A stretch of DNA of 64,000 nucleotides, taken from the NCBI GenBank assembly GCA_022771205.1, contig JALFCF010000005.1:26399-90398 (forward strand), in the 5' to 3' direction. Every line of letters starts with the position of its first letter. Position 1 is the first letter of the stretch. The translations under genes and the position numbers were made by a program. The notes under the pieces were generated by a model. It saw only the letters and a list, made by a program, of their open reading frames with translations, was not told the origin of the DNA and ran no database searches. This document shows, piece after piece, positions 50,841 to 63,626 of this stretch. Source of the stretch: Mycoplasmatota bacterium (GTDB lineage Bacteria > Bacillota_I > Bacilli_A > RF39 > UBA660).

Positions 50841-51530
50841 TTACGCCTCCCTTGGATCGATAACTTTAACAGCTTCATCAAAACGACCATACGTTCCACT
50901 AGCTTTTTCTATAGCTTCCATAGGGTCCATTTTAGCTTTAATATTATCCATCATCTTTCCTAAATTAACATATTTATAACCAATGATTTCATTGTTTTTA
51001 TCCAAACCAATTTCTACAATATAACCTTCTGCTAATTCCAAATAACGAGGACCTTTTTCACGAGTAGAATAAATAGTACCAACTTGTGAACGATGTCCCT
51101 TTCCTAAATCTTCAAGACCAGCACCAATTGCTAATCCACCTTCAGAAAATGCAGATTGACTTCTTCCATATACTATTTGTAAGAACAATTCACGCATTGC
51201 AGTATTAATAGCATCACAAACTAAATCAGTATTTAATGCTTCTAATATAGTTTTACCAACTAATATTTCACCTGCCATTGCAGCAGAATGTGTCATACCA
51301 CTACATCCAATTGTCTCAACCAAAGCTTCTTGAATAATCCCTTCTTTAATATTTAAAGTTAATTTACAAGCACCTTGTTGTGGAGCACACCATCCAATAC
51401 CATGAGTAAAACCAGAAATATCTTTTATTTCTTTAGCTTGTACCCATTTTCCTTCTTCAGGAATTGGAGCTGGACCATGATTTACTCCTTTTGCAACAGG
51501 ACACATATTTTCAACTTCTTTTGTGTACAT
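50841..51530 (-). CDS. Iron-sulfur cluster assembly scaffold-like protein (IscU/NifU N-type)
   Basis: 229 residues from ATG 51530 (MYTKEVENMCPV), six bases after AAGGAGGG; the ATG two codons earlier in the track touches the SD. IscU-like features: GWCAPQQGACKLTLNI, ETIGCSGMTHSAAMAG with the CSGMT scaffold Cys, and extra Cys in the region CDAIN. The C-terminus after residue 160 is not part of IscU. It is paired with the GGGtGRT gene and there are no other isc/suf genes here. Confidence 0.87.
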   Translation of the reverse strand: MYTKEVENMCPVAKGVNHGPAPIPEEGKWVQAKEIKDISGFTHGIGWCAPQQGACKLTLNIKEGIIQEALVETIGCSGMTHSAAMAGEILVGKTILEALNTDLVCDAINTAMRELFLQIVYGRSQSAFSEGGLAIGAGLEDLGKGHRSQVGTIYSTREKGPRYLELAEGYIVEIGLDKNNEIIGYKYVNLGKMMDNIKAKMDPMEAIEKASGTYGRFDEAVKVIDPREA

Positions 51531-51587
51531 AATCATCCCTCCTTCAACATTATATCATAAAGAACCTATATAAATAAATGATTAAAT

Positions 51588-51616
51588 AAAAAAAGCTAAG
51601 GAAACCTTAGCTTTTA
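51588..51616 (-). terminator. Intrinsic terminator of tuf
   Basis: AAGCTAAGG-TTT-CCTTAGCTT followed by T-run on the minus strand, eight bases after the tuf stop. Confidence 0.88.
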
Positions 51617-51623
51617 AAAATCA

Positions 51624-52808
51624 TTATTCAACGATTTCAGTAACGTTACCAGCACCTACAGTACGTCCACCCTCACGAATAGAGAATTTAGTTCCTTGTT
51701 CAAGTGCGATTGAATGGATTAATTCAACTTCCATATTAACGTTATCACCTGGCATTACCATTTCAACACCTTCTGGTAAAGTAATAACACCAGTTACGTC
51801 TGTAGTTCTGAAATAGAACTGAGGACGATAGTTTGTGAAGAATGGAGTATGACGTCCACCTTCTTCTTTGCTTAAGATATAAACAGCAGCTTTGAATTTA
51901 TGATGAGGTGTAACACTTCCTGGTTTAGCAAGAACTTGTCCACGTTCAACTTCTTCACGAGAAATACCACGTAATAATACTCCAGCATTATCTCCTGCTT
52001 CAGCAAAGTCTAATTGTTTACGGAACATTTCAATTCCTGTAACAACAGTTTTCTTAGTTTCCTTAATACCAACGATTTCAACTTCGTCGTTAAGTTTTAA
52101 CATACCACGTTCAACACGTCCTGTAACAACAGTTCCACGTCCAGTGATAGTAAATACATCTTCGATACTCATTAAGAATGGTTTGTCATTATCTCTTTCA
52201 GGAGTTGGAATCCATTCATCAACAGCATCCATTAATTCATCAATCTTAGATACCCATTGAGGATCTCCTTCAAGAGCTTTAAGAGCAGAACCACGGATAA
52301 TTGGAGTTTCGTCTCCTTCGAAACCATATTCATTTAATAAGTCACGAATTTCCATTTCTACTAAATCTAATAATTCCTCATCGTCAACCATATCACATTT
52401 ATTCATGAATACAACCATTTTTGGTACTCCAACTTGACGAGCAAGTAAGATATGTTCACGAGTTTGTGCCATAGGTCCATCTGTTGCAGCAATAACTAAG
52501 ATAGCTCCATCCATTTGAGCTGCACCAGTAATCATGTTCTTAACATAGTCAGCATGTCCTGGACAGTCAACATGTGCATAATGTCTCTTTTCTGTACTAT
52601 ATTCGATATGTGCAGTATTAATAGTAATACCACGTTCTCTTTCTTCTGGTGCTTTATCGATATTAGCGAAATCAACAGCTTCATTACCGTTTTTACCAGA
52701 TAATACCTTACTAATAGCAGCAGTTAAAGTTGTTTTACCATGATCTACGTGTCCAATTGTACCAATGTTAACATGTGGTTTTGAACGATCAAATTTTTCT
52801 TTTGCCAT
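51624..52808 (-). CDS. tuf: Elongation factor Tu
   Basis: Delivers aminoacyl-tRNA to the ribosome. [11 protein letters not shown] (G1), [11 protein letters not shown] (G2), DCPGHADY (G3) and NKCD (G4), then domains 2 and 3. ATG 52808 (MAKEKFDRS), after AAAGGAGG, gives 394 residues; the 21 extra codons of the track are intergenic. Last gene of the rpsL-rpsG-fusA-tuf run. Confidence 0.98.
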   Translation of the reverse strand: MAKEKFDRSKPHVNIGTIGHVDHGKTTLTAAISKVLSGKNGNEAVDFANIDKAPEERERGITINTAHIEYSTEKRHYAHVDCPGHADYVKNMITGAAQMDGAILVIAATDGPMAQTREHILLARQVGVPKMVVFMNKCDMVDDEELLDLVEMEIRDLLNEYGFEGDETPIIRGSALKALEGDPQWVSKIDELMDAVDEWIPTPERDNDKPFLMSIEDVFTITGRGTVVTGRVERGMLKLNDEVEIVGIKETKKTVVTGIEMFRKQLDFAEAGDNAGVLLRGISREEVERGQVLAKPGSVTPHHKFKAAVYILSKEEGGRHTPFFTNYRPQFYFRTTDVTGVITLPEGVEMVMPGDNVNMEVELIHSIALEQGTKFSIREGGRTVGAGNVTEIVE

Positions 52809-52891
52809 ATTATAATTTCCTCCTTTTTCATTTACAAAATATATTTTATCTAATAATTGAAAGTTTTTCAACTATTTTGATACACTTTTAA

Positions 52892-54961
52892 CTAATTTCC
52901 ACTCTTTTTAATAATTTCATCAGAAATGTTCTTAGGAACTTCTTCATAATGGTCAAAAACCATAACGAATGTTGCACGACCTTGTGTATTAGAACGAAGA
53001 TTTGTTGCATAACCAAACATCTCTGCAAGTGGTACCATAGCGCTTAATTTAACAGCGTTACCTTGACTTTCTTGACCTAATGGACGTCCACGACGACTAG
53101 TCAAATCACCCATTACATTACCAAAATATTCATCAGGTGTAGTAACATCAACTTTCATAATTGGTTCAAGTAATACAGGTTTACATTTATTTTTAGCCTC
53201 TTTTAAAGCCATACTAGCAGCAATCTTGAATGCCATTTCGTTAGAGTCAACATCATGATAGCTACCATCAAACAAAGTACATTTAACATCAATCATAGGA
53301 TATCCAGCTAGAATACCAGATTGCATTGCTTCTTGTAATCCTTTATCAACAACTGGAATATATTCACGAGGAACAACACCACCAACGATTTGATCAACAA
53401 ATTCATATCCTTTATCTGTATTAGGCTCAAACTTAACCCATACATGTCCGTATTGTCCACGTCCACCAGATTGTTTAATATATTTACCTTCACAGTCTCC
53501 TGCTTGTTTAATAGTTTCACGATAAGCAACTTGTGGAGCACCAACATTTGCTTCAACATTAAACTCACGTTTCATACGATCTACTAATACATCTAAGTGT
53601 AATTCACCCATACCAGCGATAACTGTTTGACCAGTTTCATGATCAGTATGAACTTTAAATGTTGGATCTTCTTCAGCTAACTTCTGTAATGCTAATGCCA
53701 TCTTATCTTGATCAGCTTTTGATTTTGGTTCAACAGCCAATTGAATAACTGGTTCAGGAACTACTAAACTTTCAAGAATAATAGGTTTCTTTTCATCACA
53801 TAAAGTATCACCAGTAGTTGTATTTTTAAGTCCAACTGCTGCAGCAATATCTCCAGTGTATACATCACTAATCTCCTTACGAGTATTAGCATGCATTTGA
53901 AGAATACGACCAATTCTTTCTTTAGAATCCTTAGTTGAGTTTAATACATAACTACCACTTGATAAGTGACCAGAATAAACTCTAAAGAAAGTTAAACGAC
54001 CAACAAATGGATCTGTCATAACCTTAAATGCAAGTGCTGCAAATGGTTCACTATCACTAGGATGGCGAACTGATTCTTCACCATTTAAATCAGTACCTTT
54101 AATAGATTCAACATCTAAAGGACTTGGTAAATAATCAATAACAGCATCCATTAAAGGTTTAATACCCTTGTTACCTAAAGCGTCACCACACATCATTGGG
54201 AAGAACTTAGTAGCAAGGCATCCCTTACGAATAGCACGTTTAATCATTTCGATGGTAACTTCTCCACCTTCAAGATATGTTTCCATCATTTCATCATCGA
54301 ATTCAGCAACAGAATCAATTAATTCTGCATGTTTCTCTTCAACAATGTCTTTTAAATCAGCAGGAATTTCAATTTCCTTTGCATCTTCTTCTGGTTTACC
54401 ATCAAATTCAATAGCTTTCATAGTAATTAAATCTACAACACCACGGAAATCATCTTCTGCTCCAATTGGCCATTCAATAGGACATGCATTAACACCTAAA
54501 CGGTCTCTTACTGATTTTAAACTATATGCAAAATCAGCTCCCATTTTTCCCATCTTGTTAGCAAAAATAATTCTAGGTACCATAAACTCGTCAGCTTGAC
54601 GCCAAACTGTTTCCATTTGAGGCTCAACACCAGCTTGTGCATCAAGTAAAGCTACAGAACCATCAAGTACACGTAATGAACGACTAACTTCAATAGTAAA
54701 GTCTACGTGTCCTGGAGTATCGATTATATTATAACGATATCCCTTCCAATGAACTGTTGTAGCTGCTGAAGTAATAGTAATACCACGCTCTTTTTCTTGT
54801 GCCATCCAGTCCATTTGAGATTCTCCATCATGAGTTTCTCCAATTTTGTGAATATTACCACCATGGAACAAAATACGCTCTGTAGTAGTAGTTTTACCTG
54901 CATCGATGTGAGCCATAATTCCAAAATTTCTTGTCTTTTCTAAAGACGTATCTCTTGCCAT
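52892..54961 (-). CDS. fusA: Elongation factor G
   Basis: Ribosomal translocase GTPase. [15 protein letters not shown] (G1), [10 protein letters not shown] (G2), DTPGHVDFT (G3), NKMGK (G4, usually NKMD), then domains II to V with YRETI and [14 protein letters not shown]. 689 residues, typical. Follows rpsG by 15 bases. Confidence 0.98.
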   Translation of the reverse strand: MARDTSLEKTRNFGIMAHIDAGKTTTTERILFHGGNIHKIGETHDGESQMDWMAQEKERGITITSAATTVHWKGYRYNIIDTPGHVDFTIEVSRSLRVLDGSVALLDAQAGVEPQMETVWRQADEFMVPRIIFANKMGKMGADFAYSLKSVRDRLGVNACPIEWPIGAEDDFRGVVDLITMKAIEFDGKPEEDAKEIEIPADLKDIVEEKHAELIDSVAEFDDEMMETYLEGGEVTIEMIKRAIRKGCLATKFFPMMCGDALGNKGIKPLMDAVIDYLPSPLDVESIKGTDLNGEESVRHPSDSEPFAALAFKVMTDPFVGRLTFFRVYSGHLSSGSYVLNSTKDSKERIGRILQMHANTRKEISDVYTGDIAAAVGLKNTTTGDTLCDEKKPIILESLVVPEPVIQLAVEPKSKADQDKMALALQKLAEEDPTFKVHTDHETGQTVIAGMGELHLDVLVDRMKREFNVEANVGAPQVAYRETIKQAGDCEGKYIKQSGGRGQYGHVWVKFEPNTDKGYEFVDQIVGGVVPREYIPVVDKGLQEAMQSGILAGYPMIDVKCTLFDGSYHDVDSNEMAFKIAASMALKEAKNKCKPVLLEPIMKVDVTTPDEYFGNVMGDLTSRRGRPLGQESQGNAVKLSAMVPLAEMFGYATNLRSNTQGRATFVMVFDHYEEVPKNISDEIIKKSGN

Positions 54962-54976
54962 ATAATGACTCCTTTC

Positions 54977-55444
54977 CTACCATCTATAATGTGCGAAAGC
55001 CTTATTAGCTTCTGCCATTCTATGAGTATCTTCACGTTTCTTAACAGCTGCACCTGTACCATTAGATGCATCTATAATTTCATTTGCTAAATTATCAGCC
55101 ATTCCCTTACCTCCACGGTCACGAGAATATTTAATTAACCATCTTAAAGCTAAAGCTTGACTTCTAGCTGGTGAAACTTCAATAGGTACTTGATAGTTAG
55201 ATCCACCAACACGACGACTTTTAACTTCTAATTGTGGTTTAATATTTTCCATAGCTGCTTCAAAAACTTCTAATGCATCTTTACCAGTTTTATTATTTAC
55301 CTTATTAAATGCATCATATACAATTGTTTGAGCAATACCTTTTTTACCATCCAACATAACAGTATTAACTAATTTAGTAACAAGCTTTGATTTATATATT
55401 GGATCCGGTAAAACATCTCTTTTTACTGCACGTCTCTTACGCAT
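54977..55444 (-). CDS. rpsG: 30S ribosomal protein S7
   Basis: 155 residues: [52 protein letters not shown] and [14 protein letters not shown]. Nucleates the 30S head. In the str operon between rpsL and fusA. Confidence 0.98.
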   Translation of the reverse strand: MRKRRAVKRDVLPDPIYKSKLVTKLVNTVMLDGKKGIAQTIVYDAFNKVNNKTGKDALEVFEAAMENIKPQLEVKSRRVGGSNYQVPIEVSPARSQALALRWLIKYSRDRGGKGMADNLANEIIDASNGTGAAVKKREDTHRMAEANKAFAHYRW

Positions 55445-55477
55445 TTTTACTTCCTCCCTTCAAAAATTCTAACTTAC

Positions 55478-55897
55478 TTATTTACTTGCTTTTGGTTTTT
55501 TAGCACCGTATTTACTACGACCTTGTTTACGATCTTTTACACCAGCAGTATCTAAAGTACCACGAATAATATGGTAACGAACTCCGATTAAGTCTTTAAC
55601 ACGGCCACCACGAATTAAAACAACACTATGTTCTTGTAAATTATGTCCGATACCTGGTATATAAGTATCAACTTCTTTACCGTTAGATAAACGAACACGA
55701 GCATATTTACGTAATGCTGAGTTAGGCTTTTTAGGTGTCTTAGTACCAACACGAGTACAAACACCACGTTTTTGAGGAGAGCTAGTATTAGTAGTTTTCT
55801 TAGTTAATGTATTTAACCCAACGTTTAATACTGGAGCACTACTCTTTCTAACCTTTTTCTTACGTTTGTTATGAACTAATTGGTTTAATGTAGGCAT
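55478..55897 (-). CDS. rpsL: 30S ribosomal protein S12
   Basis: 139 residues: [58 protein letters not shown] and RVKDL. The Lys residues at the positions where streptomycin resistance changes occur (TPKKPNS and GGRVKD) are the wild-type ones. First gene of the str operon. Confidence 0.98.
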   Translation of the reverse strand: MPTLNQLVHNKRKKKVRKSSAPVLNVGLNTLTKKTTNTSSPQKRGVCTRVGTKTPKKPNSALRKYARVRLSNGKEVDTYIPGIGHNLQEHSVVLIRGGRVKDLIGVRYHIIRGTLDTAGVKDRKQGRSKYGAKKPKASK

Positions 55898-55991
55898 AAA
55901 ATATATCTCCTTTCTTTACACATGTCCAGGTGTGTCATCATAGCTTCTAAATAAAACTTTGCATAAGCAAAGCCATTTAATTAGCAGATAT

Positions 55992-56020
55992 AATATAACA
56001 TTACAAAAAAAGAAAGTCAA
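55992..56020 (-). promoter_or_regulatory. Sigma-A promoter of the str operon
   Basis: TTGACT, 17-bp spacer, TATATT on the minus strand. The leader of about 90 bases that follows contains CTTTGC-TTAT-GCAAAG and ACACACC-TGGACA-TGTGT hairpins, which could take part in ribosomal protein feedback. Confidence 0.75.
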
Positions 56021-56069
56021 GTATTATTCCTAAAAAAGATAGACTTTTATTGACTGACTTTATAACAAA

Positions 56070-56234
56070 TTAAGATAACAAAAGAACTTCTTCTTGAACC
56101 AATTGTATATCTGATCCTTTTTCATGGTCGATATCATAAACCAAAAATGCAATGATTAAAATAAAGACAATAAAAATTATCAAAAAAGTTATCATATTAG
56201 AAACTCCCCAACCACCATTATTTAATCTTGCCAT
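56070..56234 (-). CDS. Small single-pass membrane protein (54 aa) between rpoC and rpsL
   Basis: Too short for the track. ATG 56234, with GGTGATAAT upstream, reads MARLNNGGWGVSNMITFLII, a hydrophobic helix through FILIIAFLVY, then an acidic tail (DIDHEKGSDIQLVQEEVLLLS) and TAA. I do not recognise it. In many Firmicutes this slot between rpoC and rpsL holds the L7Ae-like gene ybxF (rplGB), which is absent here. It could be transcribed with rpoBC. Confidence 0.75.
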   Translation of the reverse strand: MARLNNGGWGVSNMITFLIIFIVFILIIAFLVYDIDHEKGSDIQLVQEEVLLLS

Positions 56235-56299
56235 ATTATCACCTTCAAAACTATTGTACTAAATTTAATTTCAAAAGTAAAGAAAAGGAGTAGTGAATA

Positions 56300-59200
56300 C
56301 TACTCCATAAATTCATCTTCCAATTTATCTAATGGTTCTTCATCAATAAATTGAGAAGCTAAATCATAATCTACATTACGATAAACTTTACTTCCAGTTC
56401 CAGCTGGAATTAATTTACCAATAATGACATTTTCTTTTAATCCTTCTAAGTGATCTACTTTACCTTTAATAGCAGCATCAGTTAAGATACGAGTTGTCTC
56501 TTGGAATGATGCAGCGGATAAGAAGGAATCAGTTTCAAGAGCAGCCTTTGTAATACCAAGAAGAATTGGCTTACCAAGTGCTGGTTTTTTACCTTGAATA
56601 ACAGCTTCTTTATTGCTATCAGTAAATTCGCGGAAATTAACAAGAGCACCAGGTAAAAGCTTAGTATCTCCACCCTCAACAATACGTATTTTACTAATCA
56701 TACGACGAGCAATAATTTCAACGTGTTTATCAGCAATATCAACACCTTGAGAACGATAAGTATGTTGAACTTCTTTCAAGATATATTCTTGAGTAGTAAG
56801 TGGATCAGTAACAGCTAATAATTCTTTTGGACTAATAGCTCCTTCTGTAAGTTTATCTCCACAAACAACATCGTCACCTTTTTCAACGCAAAGTTTAGCA
56901 CCATAATTAGTAACATGTTCTTTAGTTTCAAGTTTATTTGTAACACTAATTTTATATTTACCATGATCTTCTTTAATCTTAGTAACTTTACCATCAATTT
57001 CAGCGATTGTTGCTTTACCTTTTGGATTACGTGCTTCGAATAACTCTTGTACACGAGGAAGACCTTGAGTAATATCTTCTCCGCCAGCAACACCACCGGT
57101 ATGGAAAGTACGCATTGTAAGCTGAGTACCAGGCTCACCAATAGATTGAGCAGCCATAACACCAACAGCTTCACCTATTTCTACTAAATTACCAGTAGCT
57201 AAGTTACGACCATAACATTTTTGACATACTCCGTTAACAGTACCACAAGTAAGTACAGTACGTATTTCTACCTCAGTAATTCCAGCTGCAATAACTTTAT
57301 CAGCTAAAGATTCTGTAATCATTTGTAATTTATCAACGATTACTTCTTTTGTTTCTGGATTAATTACTTTCTTATTAGCAAAACGACCAATAATACGATC
57401 ACGTAAACTTTCGATAACAGCACCAGTTTTTTCATTGATAAAGTCACGAACAACAACACCTTGGTCAGTACCACAATCTTCTTCACGAACAATAATATCT
57501 TGTGAAACATCAACTAAACGACGAGTTAAGTATCCAGAGTCTGCTGTCTTTAATGCAGTATCAGCACTACCCTTACGAGCACCATGTGTAGATAAGAAGA
57601 ATTCAGCAACAGATAACCCTTCTTTAAAGTTTGAAAGTACTGGAATTTCAACAGATGATCCATCTGGTTTAGCCATGATACCACGCATACCAGCAATTTG
57701 TGTAAAGTTCGAAATATTACCACGAGCTTTAGAATGCATCATCATAAAGATCGGATTATCTACTTCTTTATTTGCTATTTCTTCAAGTTCTTCTTGAACT
57801 TTATCTTTTGCTTCATTCCAAGTTTCGATAACTTTATTAAATCTTTCATCTTCAGTAATAAGACCTCTCTTATATTGTTTATTAATCTTATCAACTAATT
57901 TTTGACTATCAGCAACAATTTCATCTTTCTTATTACTTGTAACAACATCAGCCATACTAATAGTAATACCAGCAATAGTAGAATATTTAAATCCTAAATC
58001 TTTTAAACTATCAAGCATAGTAGAAGTTTCAGTAGTTTTATAACGTTTAAATACTTGATCAATAATCTTTTCTAAAGTTCCTTTAGCAAAAGGTTTTACT
58101 AAAGGCATATCTTTAATAGCAGATTTTATATCAGTACCTTTTTCTAAGAAATATTTATTAGGTGTAATATTTTGAATATTATCATCGCTAGGCTCATTAA
58201 TATAAGCAAATGAGTCAGGTAAAATCTCATTAAATTTAATCTTACCAGCTGTTGTAACTAAATATTTACCTTTTTGACTTTCAGTAAATAATTTATGTTT
58301 AAATGAATCAACAGGAACAGCAATACGAGTATGTAATGTGATTTCTCTTCTCTCATATGCCATTAATGCTTCATTAGTATTTTTAAATACTCGACCTTCA
58401 CCATCTTCCCCTGCTTTTTCCATAGTAATGTAATAGTTACCTAATACCATATCTTGTGCAGGAGTAACAATTGGTTTTCCATCAGAAGGTTTCAAAATAT
58501 TTCCAGAACCTAACATTAAAAGTCTAGCTTCTGCTTGAGCTTCTTCAGAAAGTGGAACGTGTACAGCCATTTGATCTCCATCGAAGTCAGCATTAAATGC
58601 AGGACAAACTAATGGATGCAAACGAATAGCTTTACCACCAACTAAGATAGGTTCAAAAGCTTGAATACCTAAACGGTGTAGTGTAGGAGCACGGTTTAAT
58701 AATACTGGATGCTCTTTAATTACTTCTTCTACAATATCCCAAACAACAGGATCTTGATTATCTATTAATCTCTTAGCGGCCTTAATATTATGAGCAATAT
58801 CTTTACTTACTAATCCATGAATAACATGTGGCTTAAATAACTCTAAAGCCATTTCCTTAGGAATACCACATTGATACATCTTAAGGCTTGGTCCAACAAC
58901 GATAACTGAACGACCAGAGTAATCAACACGTTTTCCTAATAAATTTTGACGGAAACGACCTTGCTTACCTTTTAACATACTAGAAATAGATTTTAATGGT
59001 CTATTTCCGGCTCCAGTAACGCTTCTACCACGGCGTCCATTATCAAACAAAGCATCAACGGCTTCTTGTAACATACGTTTTTCATTTTGAATAATAATAC
59101 CAGGAGCGCCTAAATCAATAAGCTTCTTTAAACGATTATTACGATTAATAACGCGACGATATAAATCATTTAAATCACTAGTAGCAAAACGTCCACCATC

Positions 59201-59932
59201 AAGTTGAATCATAGGACGTAATTCTGGTGGAATAACCGGAATACAATCCATAATCATCCATTCAGGTTTATTTCCAGAATGATAGAATGCATCAAGTACA
59301 TCTAGTCTCTTAAGTAAACGAGTTCTCTTTTGTCCTTGTGCTGTTTCTAACTCTTTTTCAATTTCATCAATATCTTTCTTTAAATCAACTTTCTTTAATA
59401 ATTCTTTAATTGCTTCAGCACCCATACCAACTTTGAAACCAGTACCATATTTTTCATAATATGCACGATACTCTTTTTCTGATAATGTTTGCTTATTTTC
59501 AAGTGGAGTATTTCCTTTATCAATAACTACATAACTAACAAAGTATAATACTTCTTCCAAATCTCTAGGACTCATATCAAGAACTAGTCCCATACGAGAA
59601 GGAACACCCTTAAAGAACCAAATATGAGATACCGGAGTTGCTAACTCAATATGTCCCATACGTTCACGACGAACTTTAGAACGAGTTACTTCAACTCCAC
59701 AACGATCACATACTATATTTTTATAACGCACTCTTTTATATTTACCACAAGCACATTCAAAATCTTTTGTAGGTCCAAAAATCTTTTCACAAAATAATCC
59801 ATCACGTTCAGGACGAAGCGTACGATAATTAATCGTTTCAGGTTTTTTTACTTCTCCATAAGACCATTCACGAATTTTTTCAGGTGAAGCGATTCCAATT
59901 TTTAATGCATCAAATTTATTTACTTCTATCAT
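56300..59932 (-). CDS. rpoC: RNA polymerase beta' subunit
   Basis: 1210 residues. N-terminal zinc site [34 protein letters not shown], the catalytic [32 protein letters not shown] (trigger-loop side) and the second zinc region [16 protein letters not shown]. Start overlaps the rpoB stop (TAATG type). No large lineage insertions are evident. Confidence 0.98.
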   Translation of the reverse strand: MIEVNKFDALKIGIASPEKIREWSYGEVKKPETINYRTLRPERDGLFCEKIFGPTKDFECACGKYKRVRYKNIVCDRCGVEVTRSKVRRERMGHIELATPVSHIWFFKGVPSRMGLVLDMSPRDLEEVLYFVSYVVIDKGNTPLENKQTLSEKEYRAYYEKYGTGFKVGMGAEAIKELLKKVDLKKDIDEIEKELETAQGQKRTRLLKRLDVLDAFYHSGNKPEWMIMDCIPVIPPELRPMIQLDGGRFATSDLNDLYRRVINRNNRLKKLIDLGAPGIIIQNEKRMLQEAVDALFDNGRRGRSVTGAGNRPLKSISSMLKGKQGRFRQNLLGKRVDYSGRSVIVVGPSLKMYQCGIPKEMALELFKPHVIHGLVSKDIAHNIKAAKRLIDNQDPVVWDIVEEVIKEHPVLLNRAPTLHRLGIQAFEPILVGGKAIRLHPLVCPAFNADFDGDQMAVHVPLSEEAQAEARLLMLGSGNILKPSDGKPIVTPAQDMVLGNYYITMEKAGEDGEGRVFKNTNEALMAYERREITLHTRIAVPVDSFKHKLFTESQKGKYLVTTAGKIKFNEILPDSFAYINEPSDDNIQNITPNKYFLEKGTDIKSAIKDMPLVKPFAKGTLEKIIDQVFKRYKTTETSTMLDSLKDLGFKYSTIAGITISMADVVTSNKKDEIVADSQKLVDKINKQYKRGLITEDERFNKVIETWNEAKDKVQEELEEIANKEVDNPIFMMMHSKARGNISNFTQIAGMRGIMAKPDGSSVEIPVLSNFKEGLSVAEFFLSTHGARKGSADTALKTADSGYLTRRLVDVSQDIIVREEDCGTDQGVVVRDFINEKTGAVIESLRDRIIGRFANKKVINPETKEVIVDKLQMITESLADKVIAAGITEVEIRTVLTCGTVNGVCQKCYGRNLATGNLVEIGEAVGVMAAQSIGEPGTQLTMRTFHTGGVAGGEDITQGLPRVQELFEARNPKGKATIAEIDGKVTKIKEDHGKYKISVTNKLETKEHVTNYGAKLCVEKGDDVVCGDKLTEGAISPKELLAVTDPLTTQEYILKEVQHTYRSQGVDIADKHVEIIARRMISKIRIVEGGDTKLLPGALVNFREFTDSNKEAVIQGKKPALGKPILLGITKAALETDSFLSAASFQETTRILTDAAIKGKVDHLEGLKENVIIGKLIPAGTGSKVYRNVDYDLASQFIDEEPLDKLEDEFME

Positions 59933-62900
59933 TAAAGATCAGCTCCTTCCTCAAATTCTTCTTCCATTTCTAAGTCTTCTTCAAACTCTTCATCAGTATC
60001 TTCAAACTCTTCATCTTCATCATCAGAAGAAGAAATAGGTACTGCTGGAGATTTATCAATTTCATCAATGTTTAGTTTTGTATCTTCTTTATCTTCTGCT
60101 TCTTCTATTTCTTTTAGTTCTAATGTCTTACCATCATCATCGATAATAGAAACATCTAAACCTAATGCTTGGAATTCCTTCATAAGTACTCTAAATGATT
60201 CTGGAACACCAGCATGATCAATTTCTTGACCTTTAATAATTGACTCATACACTTTAACACGTCCAACAACATCATCTGATTTAGTAGTCATCATTTCTTG
60301 TAATGTATGAGCAGCACCATAAGCATATAATGCCCAAACTTCCATTTCTCCAAATCTTTGTCCACCAAACTGAGCTTTACCACCAAGTGGTTGTTGTGTA
60401 ACTAAAGAATAAGGACCAGTAGAACGAGCATGAAGCTTATCATCAACCATGTGGTGTAATTTAATCATATACATAACACCAACAGCAATACGATTATCAA
60501 ATGGTTCACCAGTACGTCCATCATAAAGTACTGTCTTACCATCTTCATCCATTCCAGCTTCTTTCATCATGGCTTGAATATCGTCAATATGAGCTCCATC
60601 AAATACTGGAGTTGCAATATGAACACCCAACTTCTTAGCAGCCATACCCATATGTAATTCAAGAATTTGTCCCAAGTTCATACGAGAAGGAACACCTTGT
60701 GGATTAAGCATAATATCAACAGGAGTACCATCTGGTAAATATGGCATATCTTCTTGAGGTAAGATAAGTGAAATAACACCCTTGTTACCATGACGTCCAG
60801 ACATCTTATCTCCAACTTGAATCTTACGTTTTTGAATAATATATACACGAATTACTTTGCTAACACCAGCTGGTAATTCATCATTATCTTTACGAGAATA
60901 AATTTTAATATCATGAACAACACCATCTCCACCATGTGGAACACGAAGTGATGTATCACGAACTTCACGAGTCTTCTCACCAAAGATAGCATGTAATAAT
61001 TTTTCTTCTGAAGTAAGTTCAGCCATACCTTTAGGAGTAACTTTACCAACTAAGATATCTCCTTCTTTTACTTCAGTACCGATAGTAATAATACCATTTT
61101 CATCTAGATTACGACGAGCTTCTTCGCTAACATTAGGAATATCACGAGTAATTTCCTCTGGTCCTAACTTAGTTTCACGACATTGCATCTCATAATCTTC
61201 AAGATGTAAAGATGTAAGTTTATCATCTTTAACTAAGTTTTCATTTAAGATAACAGCATCCTCATAGTTATAACCATTAAATGTCATGAATGCAATTGTC
61301 ATATTCTTACCTAAAGCAAGTTCTCCCTTATCTGTAGAATTACCATCAGCAAGAATTGTAACACCTGCTTTAACCTTATCACCAACATGAACAATTGGTC
61401 TTTGATGTGAACAAATACTAGAGTTTGCAAGTTCAAAGTTAGCTAAACGATAAGTATCTTTGCCATTTTTAGTTTTAACAACAATTTTTCTAGCATCAAC
61501 ATATTCAACAACACCATCAGCCTTACAAACAATTTCCACTCCAGAATCTTTTGCTGCAATAAATTCAACACCAGTTCCTACAAATGGAGCCTCAGTTTTA
61601 ATCAAAGGCATAGCCTGACGTTGCATGTTAGCACCCATTAGTGCACGAGTAGCATCATCATGTTCCAAGAATGGAATACAACTAGTAGTAACAGAAACAA
61701 CTTGTTGCGGACTAACATCAATGTAGTCTACTTGTTCTGGTTTTGCTAAAATATTATCTCCACGGAAACGTGCATTAACCATATCATCAATAATTACATT
61801 ATCTTCATTAGTACCAACTGTAGATTGTGAAATAATATAATCAAGTTCTTCATCGGCAGTTAAATAAACAACTTCATCAGTAATCTTTTTATCTACAACC
61901 TTGCGATAAGGAGTCATAATAAATCCATATTCATCAATTTTTGCATAACTTGCAAGTGAAGTAATAAGTCCAATGTTAGGTCCTTCAGGAGATTCAATAG
62001 GACAAATACGTCCATAGTGAGAAGCATTAACGTCACGTACTTCAACACCAGCACGATCTCTAGATAATCCACCAGGACCTAAAGCTGACAAACGACGTTT
62101 ATTTGTAAGTTCTGCAATAGGGTTAGTTTGATCCATAAATTGAGATAATTGAGATGAACCAAAAAATTCCTTCATAGCTGCAGTAACTGGACGAATATTA
62201 ATTAAAGTCTTAGGAGTAACTTCTTCCATTTCTTGTGTAGTCATACGTTCACGAATAACTCTTTCCATACGAGAAACACCAATTCTAAATTGATTTTGTA
62301 AAAGTTCTCCAACCTGACGAATACGTCTATTTCCTAAATGATCGATTTCATCATAATTACCAACACTATGTAGTAAATTCAAATAATAAGAAACTGAAGC
62401 ATAAACATCAGAAATTGTTAATCTTTTAACATCTATACTTTGATCATTACCAATAACAATAAGTTTTTTCTTTTTATCAGTAGGATCAACAATCTTAATT
62501 ACTTGAACTTTATTATAAGTGTCTAATTCATCATTAACAGTAACTTCTTGCAATCCAAAGCCTGCATTCAATGCATCCTTCAATACATCTAAATTAGCTT
62601 TTGTAATTTGAGTTCCCTTTTCAAGAACAACAACACCATCAGCGTCACAAACATCCTCTGCTAAAGTTTGATTTAATAAACGGTCAATAACATTAAGCTT
62701 ACGATTAAATTTATAACGTCCTACCTTAGCCAAATCATATCTGAATTCATCAAAGAATCTCGTAATAATTTGATTTTTAGATGAATCTAAAGTAGCTGGT
62801 TCACCAGGTCTTAATTTTTCATAAATTTCAATTAAAGCTTCATCTGTATTCTTAGTTGAATCTTTTGCAATAGTATTTTTTAGATAATCATCCTCACCAA

Positions 62901-63531
62901 ACATAGATAAGATTTGATCATCACTAGAAAGTCCAAATGCACGAAGTAAAGTAGTTAAAGTAACTTTTCTAGTACGATCAATTCTAACATACAATACATC
63001 TCTTGCATCAACTTCAAATTCAAGCCAAGTTCCACGAGTTGGTATAATTTGTGATGTAATCAATTCACGTCCATTTTTATCAACTTCGCGATTAAAATAG
63101 ACACTAGGAGAACGAACTAATTGAGATACAATAACACGTTCAGCACCATTGATAACAAATGTTCCACTTTCAGTCATCATTGGCATATCACCCATAAATA
63201 TCTCTTGTTCTTTTACTTCTCCAGTTTCACGATTTAAAAGACGCACTTCTACTCGTAATGGTGCAGAATAAGTAGTTTCTCTATCTTTACTTTCTTTAAT
63301 TGAATAACGAGGTTCATCAAAATGATAATCTCCAAATTCAAGCGATAAAGTTCCAGAGAAATTTTCTACTGGAAATAAGTCTTCAAACACTTCTTTAATA
63401 CCAATATTGATGAATCTTTCATAAGATTTTTTTTGAATCTCTAACAAATCTTTTAACTCATAAGTATTTCTAATACGTGAGAAATTTCTTCTTTCTCGAT
63501 AGTCGCCATATTTTACATTTTTATAAGCCAC
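59932..63531 (-). CDS. rpoB: RNA polymerase beta subunit
   Basis: The rifampicin region reads [20 protein letters not shown] then [20 protein letters not shown]; Asn stands where E. coli has His526. GTG 63531 ([10 protein letters not shown]), six bases after AGGGGTG, is the likely start rather than the GTG six codons earlier. The C-terminal 45 residues are strikingly acidic ([19 protein letters not shown]). About 1199 residues. Cotranscribed with rpoC. Confidence 0.98.
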   Translation of the reverse strand: MAYKNVKYGDYRERRNFSRIRNTYELKDLLEIQKKSYERFINIGIKEVFEDLFPVENFSGTLSLEFGDYHFDEPRYSIKESKDRETTYSAPLRVEVRLLNRETGEVKEQEIFMGDMPMMTESGTFVINGAERVIVSQLVRSPSVYFNREVDKNGRELITSQIIPTRGTWLEFEVDARDVLYVRIDRTRKVTLTTLLRAFGLSSDDQILSMFGEDDYLKNTIAKDSTKNTDEALIEIYEKLRPGEPATLDSSKNQIITRFFDEFRYDLAKVGRYKFNRKLNVIDRLLNQTLAEDVCDADGVVVLEKGTQITKANLDVLKDALNAGFGLQEVTVNDELDTYNKVQVIKIVDPTDKKKKLIVIGNDQSIDVKRLTISDVYASVSYYLNLLHSVGNYDEIDHLGNRRIRQVGELLQNQFRIGVSRMERVIRERMTTQEMEEVTPKTLINIRPVTAAMKEFFGSSQLSQFMDQTNPIAELTNKRRLSALGPGGLSRDRAGVEVRDVNASHYGRICPIESPEGPNIGLITSLASYAKIDEYGFIMTPYRKVVDKKITDEVVYLTADEELDYIISQSTVGTNEDNVIIDDMVNARFRGDNILAKPEQVDYIDVSPQQVVSVTTSCIPFLEHDDATRALMGANMQRQAMPLIKTEAPFVGTGVEFIAAKDSGVEIVCKADGVVEYVDARKIVVKTKNGKDTYRLANFELANSSICSHQRPIVHVGDKVKAGVTILADGNSTDKGELALGKNMTIAFMTFNGYNYEDAVILNENLVKDDKLTSLHLEDYEMQCRETKLGPEEITRDIPNVSEEARRNLDENGIITIGTEVKEGDILVGKVTPKGMAELTSEEKLLHAIFGEKTREVRDTSLRVPHGGDGVVHDIKIYSRKDNDELPAGVSKVIRVYIIQKRKIQVGDKMSGRHGNKGVISLILPQEDMPYLPDGTPVDIMLNPQGVPSRMNLGQILELHMGMAAKKLGVHIATPVFDGAHIDDIQAMMKEAGMDEDGKTVLYDGRTGEPFDNRIAVGVMYMIKLHHMVDDKLHARSTGPYSLVTQQPLGGKAQFGGQRFGEMEVWALYAYGAAHTLQEMMTTKSDDVVGRVKVYESIIKGQEIDHAGVPESFRVLMKEFQALGLDVSIIDDDGKTLELKEIEEAEDKEDTKLNIDEIDKSPAVPISSSDDEDEEFEDTDEEFEEDLEMEEEFEEGADL

Positions 63532-63597
63532 TGAATTCACCCCTAACACTAATTTTTTTTAAGAAAATACCAATACAAAACATATTGCCAATTTATA

Positions 63598-63626
63598 TTA
63601 ATAACACATCAATAATAGTATGTCAA
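63598..63626 (-). promoter_or_regulatory. Probable promoter of rpoBC
   Basis: Exact TTGACA, 17-bp spacer, TATTAA on the minus strand directly after the methyltransferase stop. A second, weaker candidate (TTGGCA, 16 bp, TATTTT) lies closer to rpoB. Confidence 0.55.

Noticed and set aside
57435-57898. Plus-strand ORFs of 120 and 66 aa inside rpoC
   Set aside because: Antisense shadows of the conserved rpoC coding frame.
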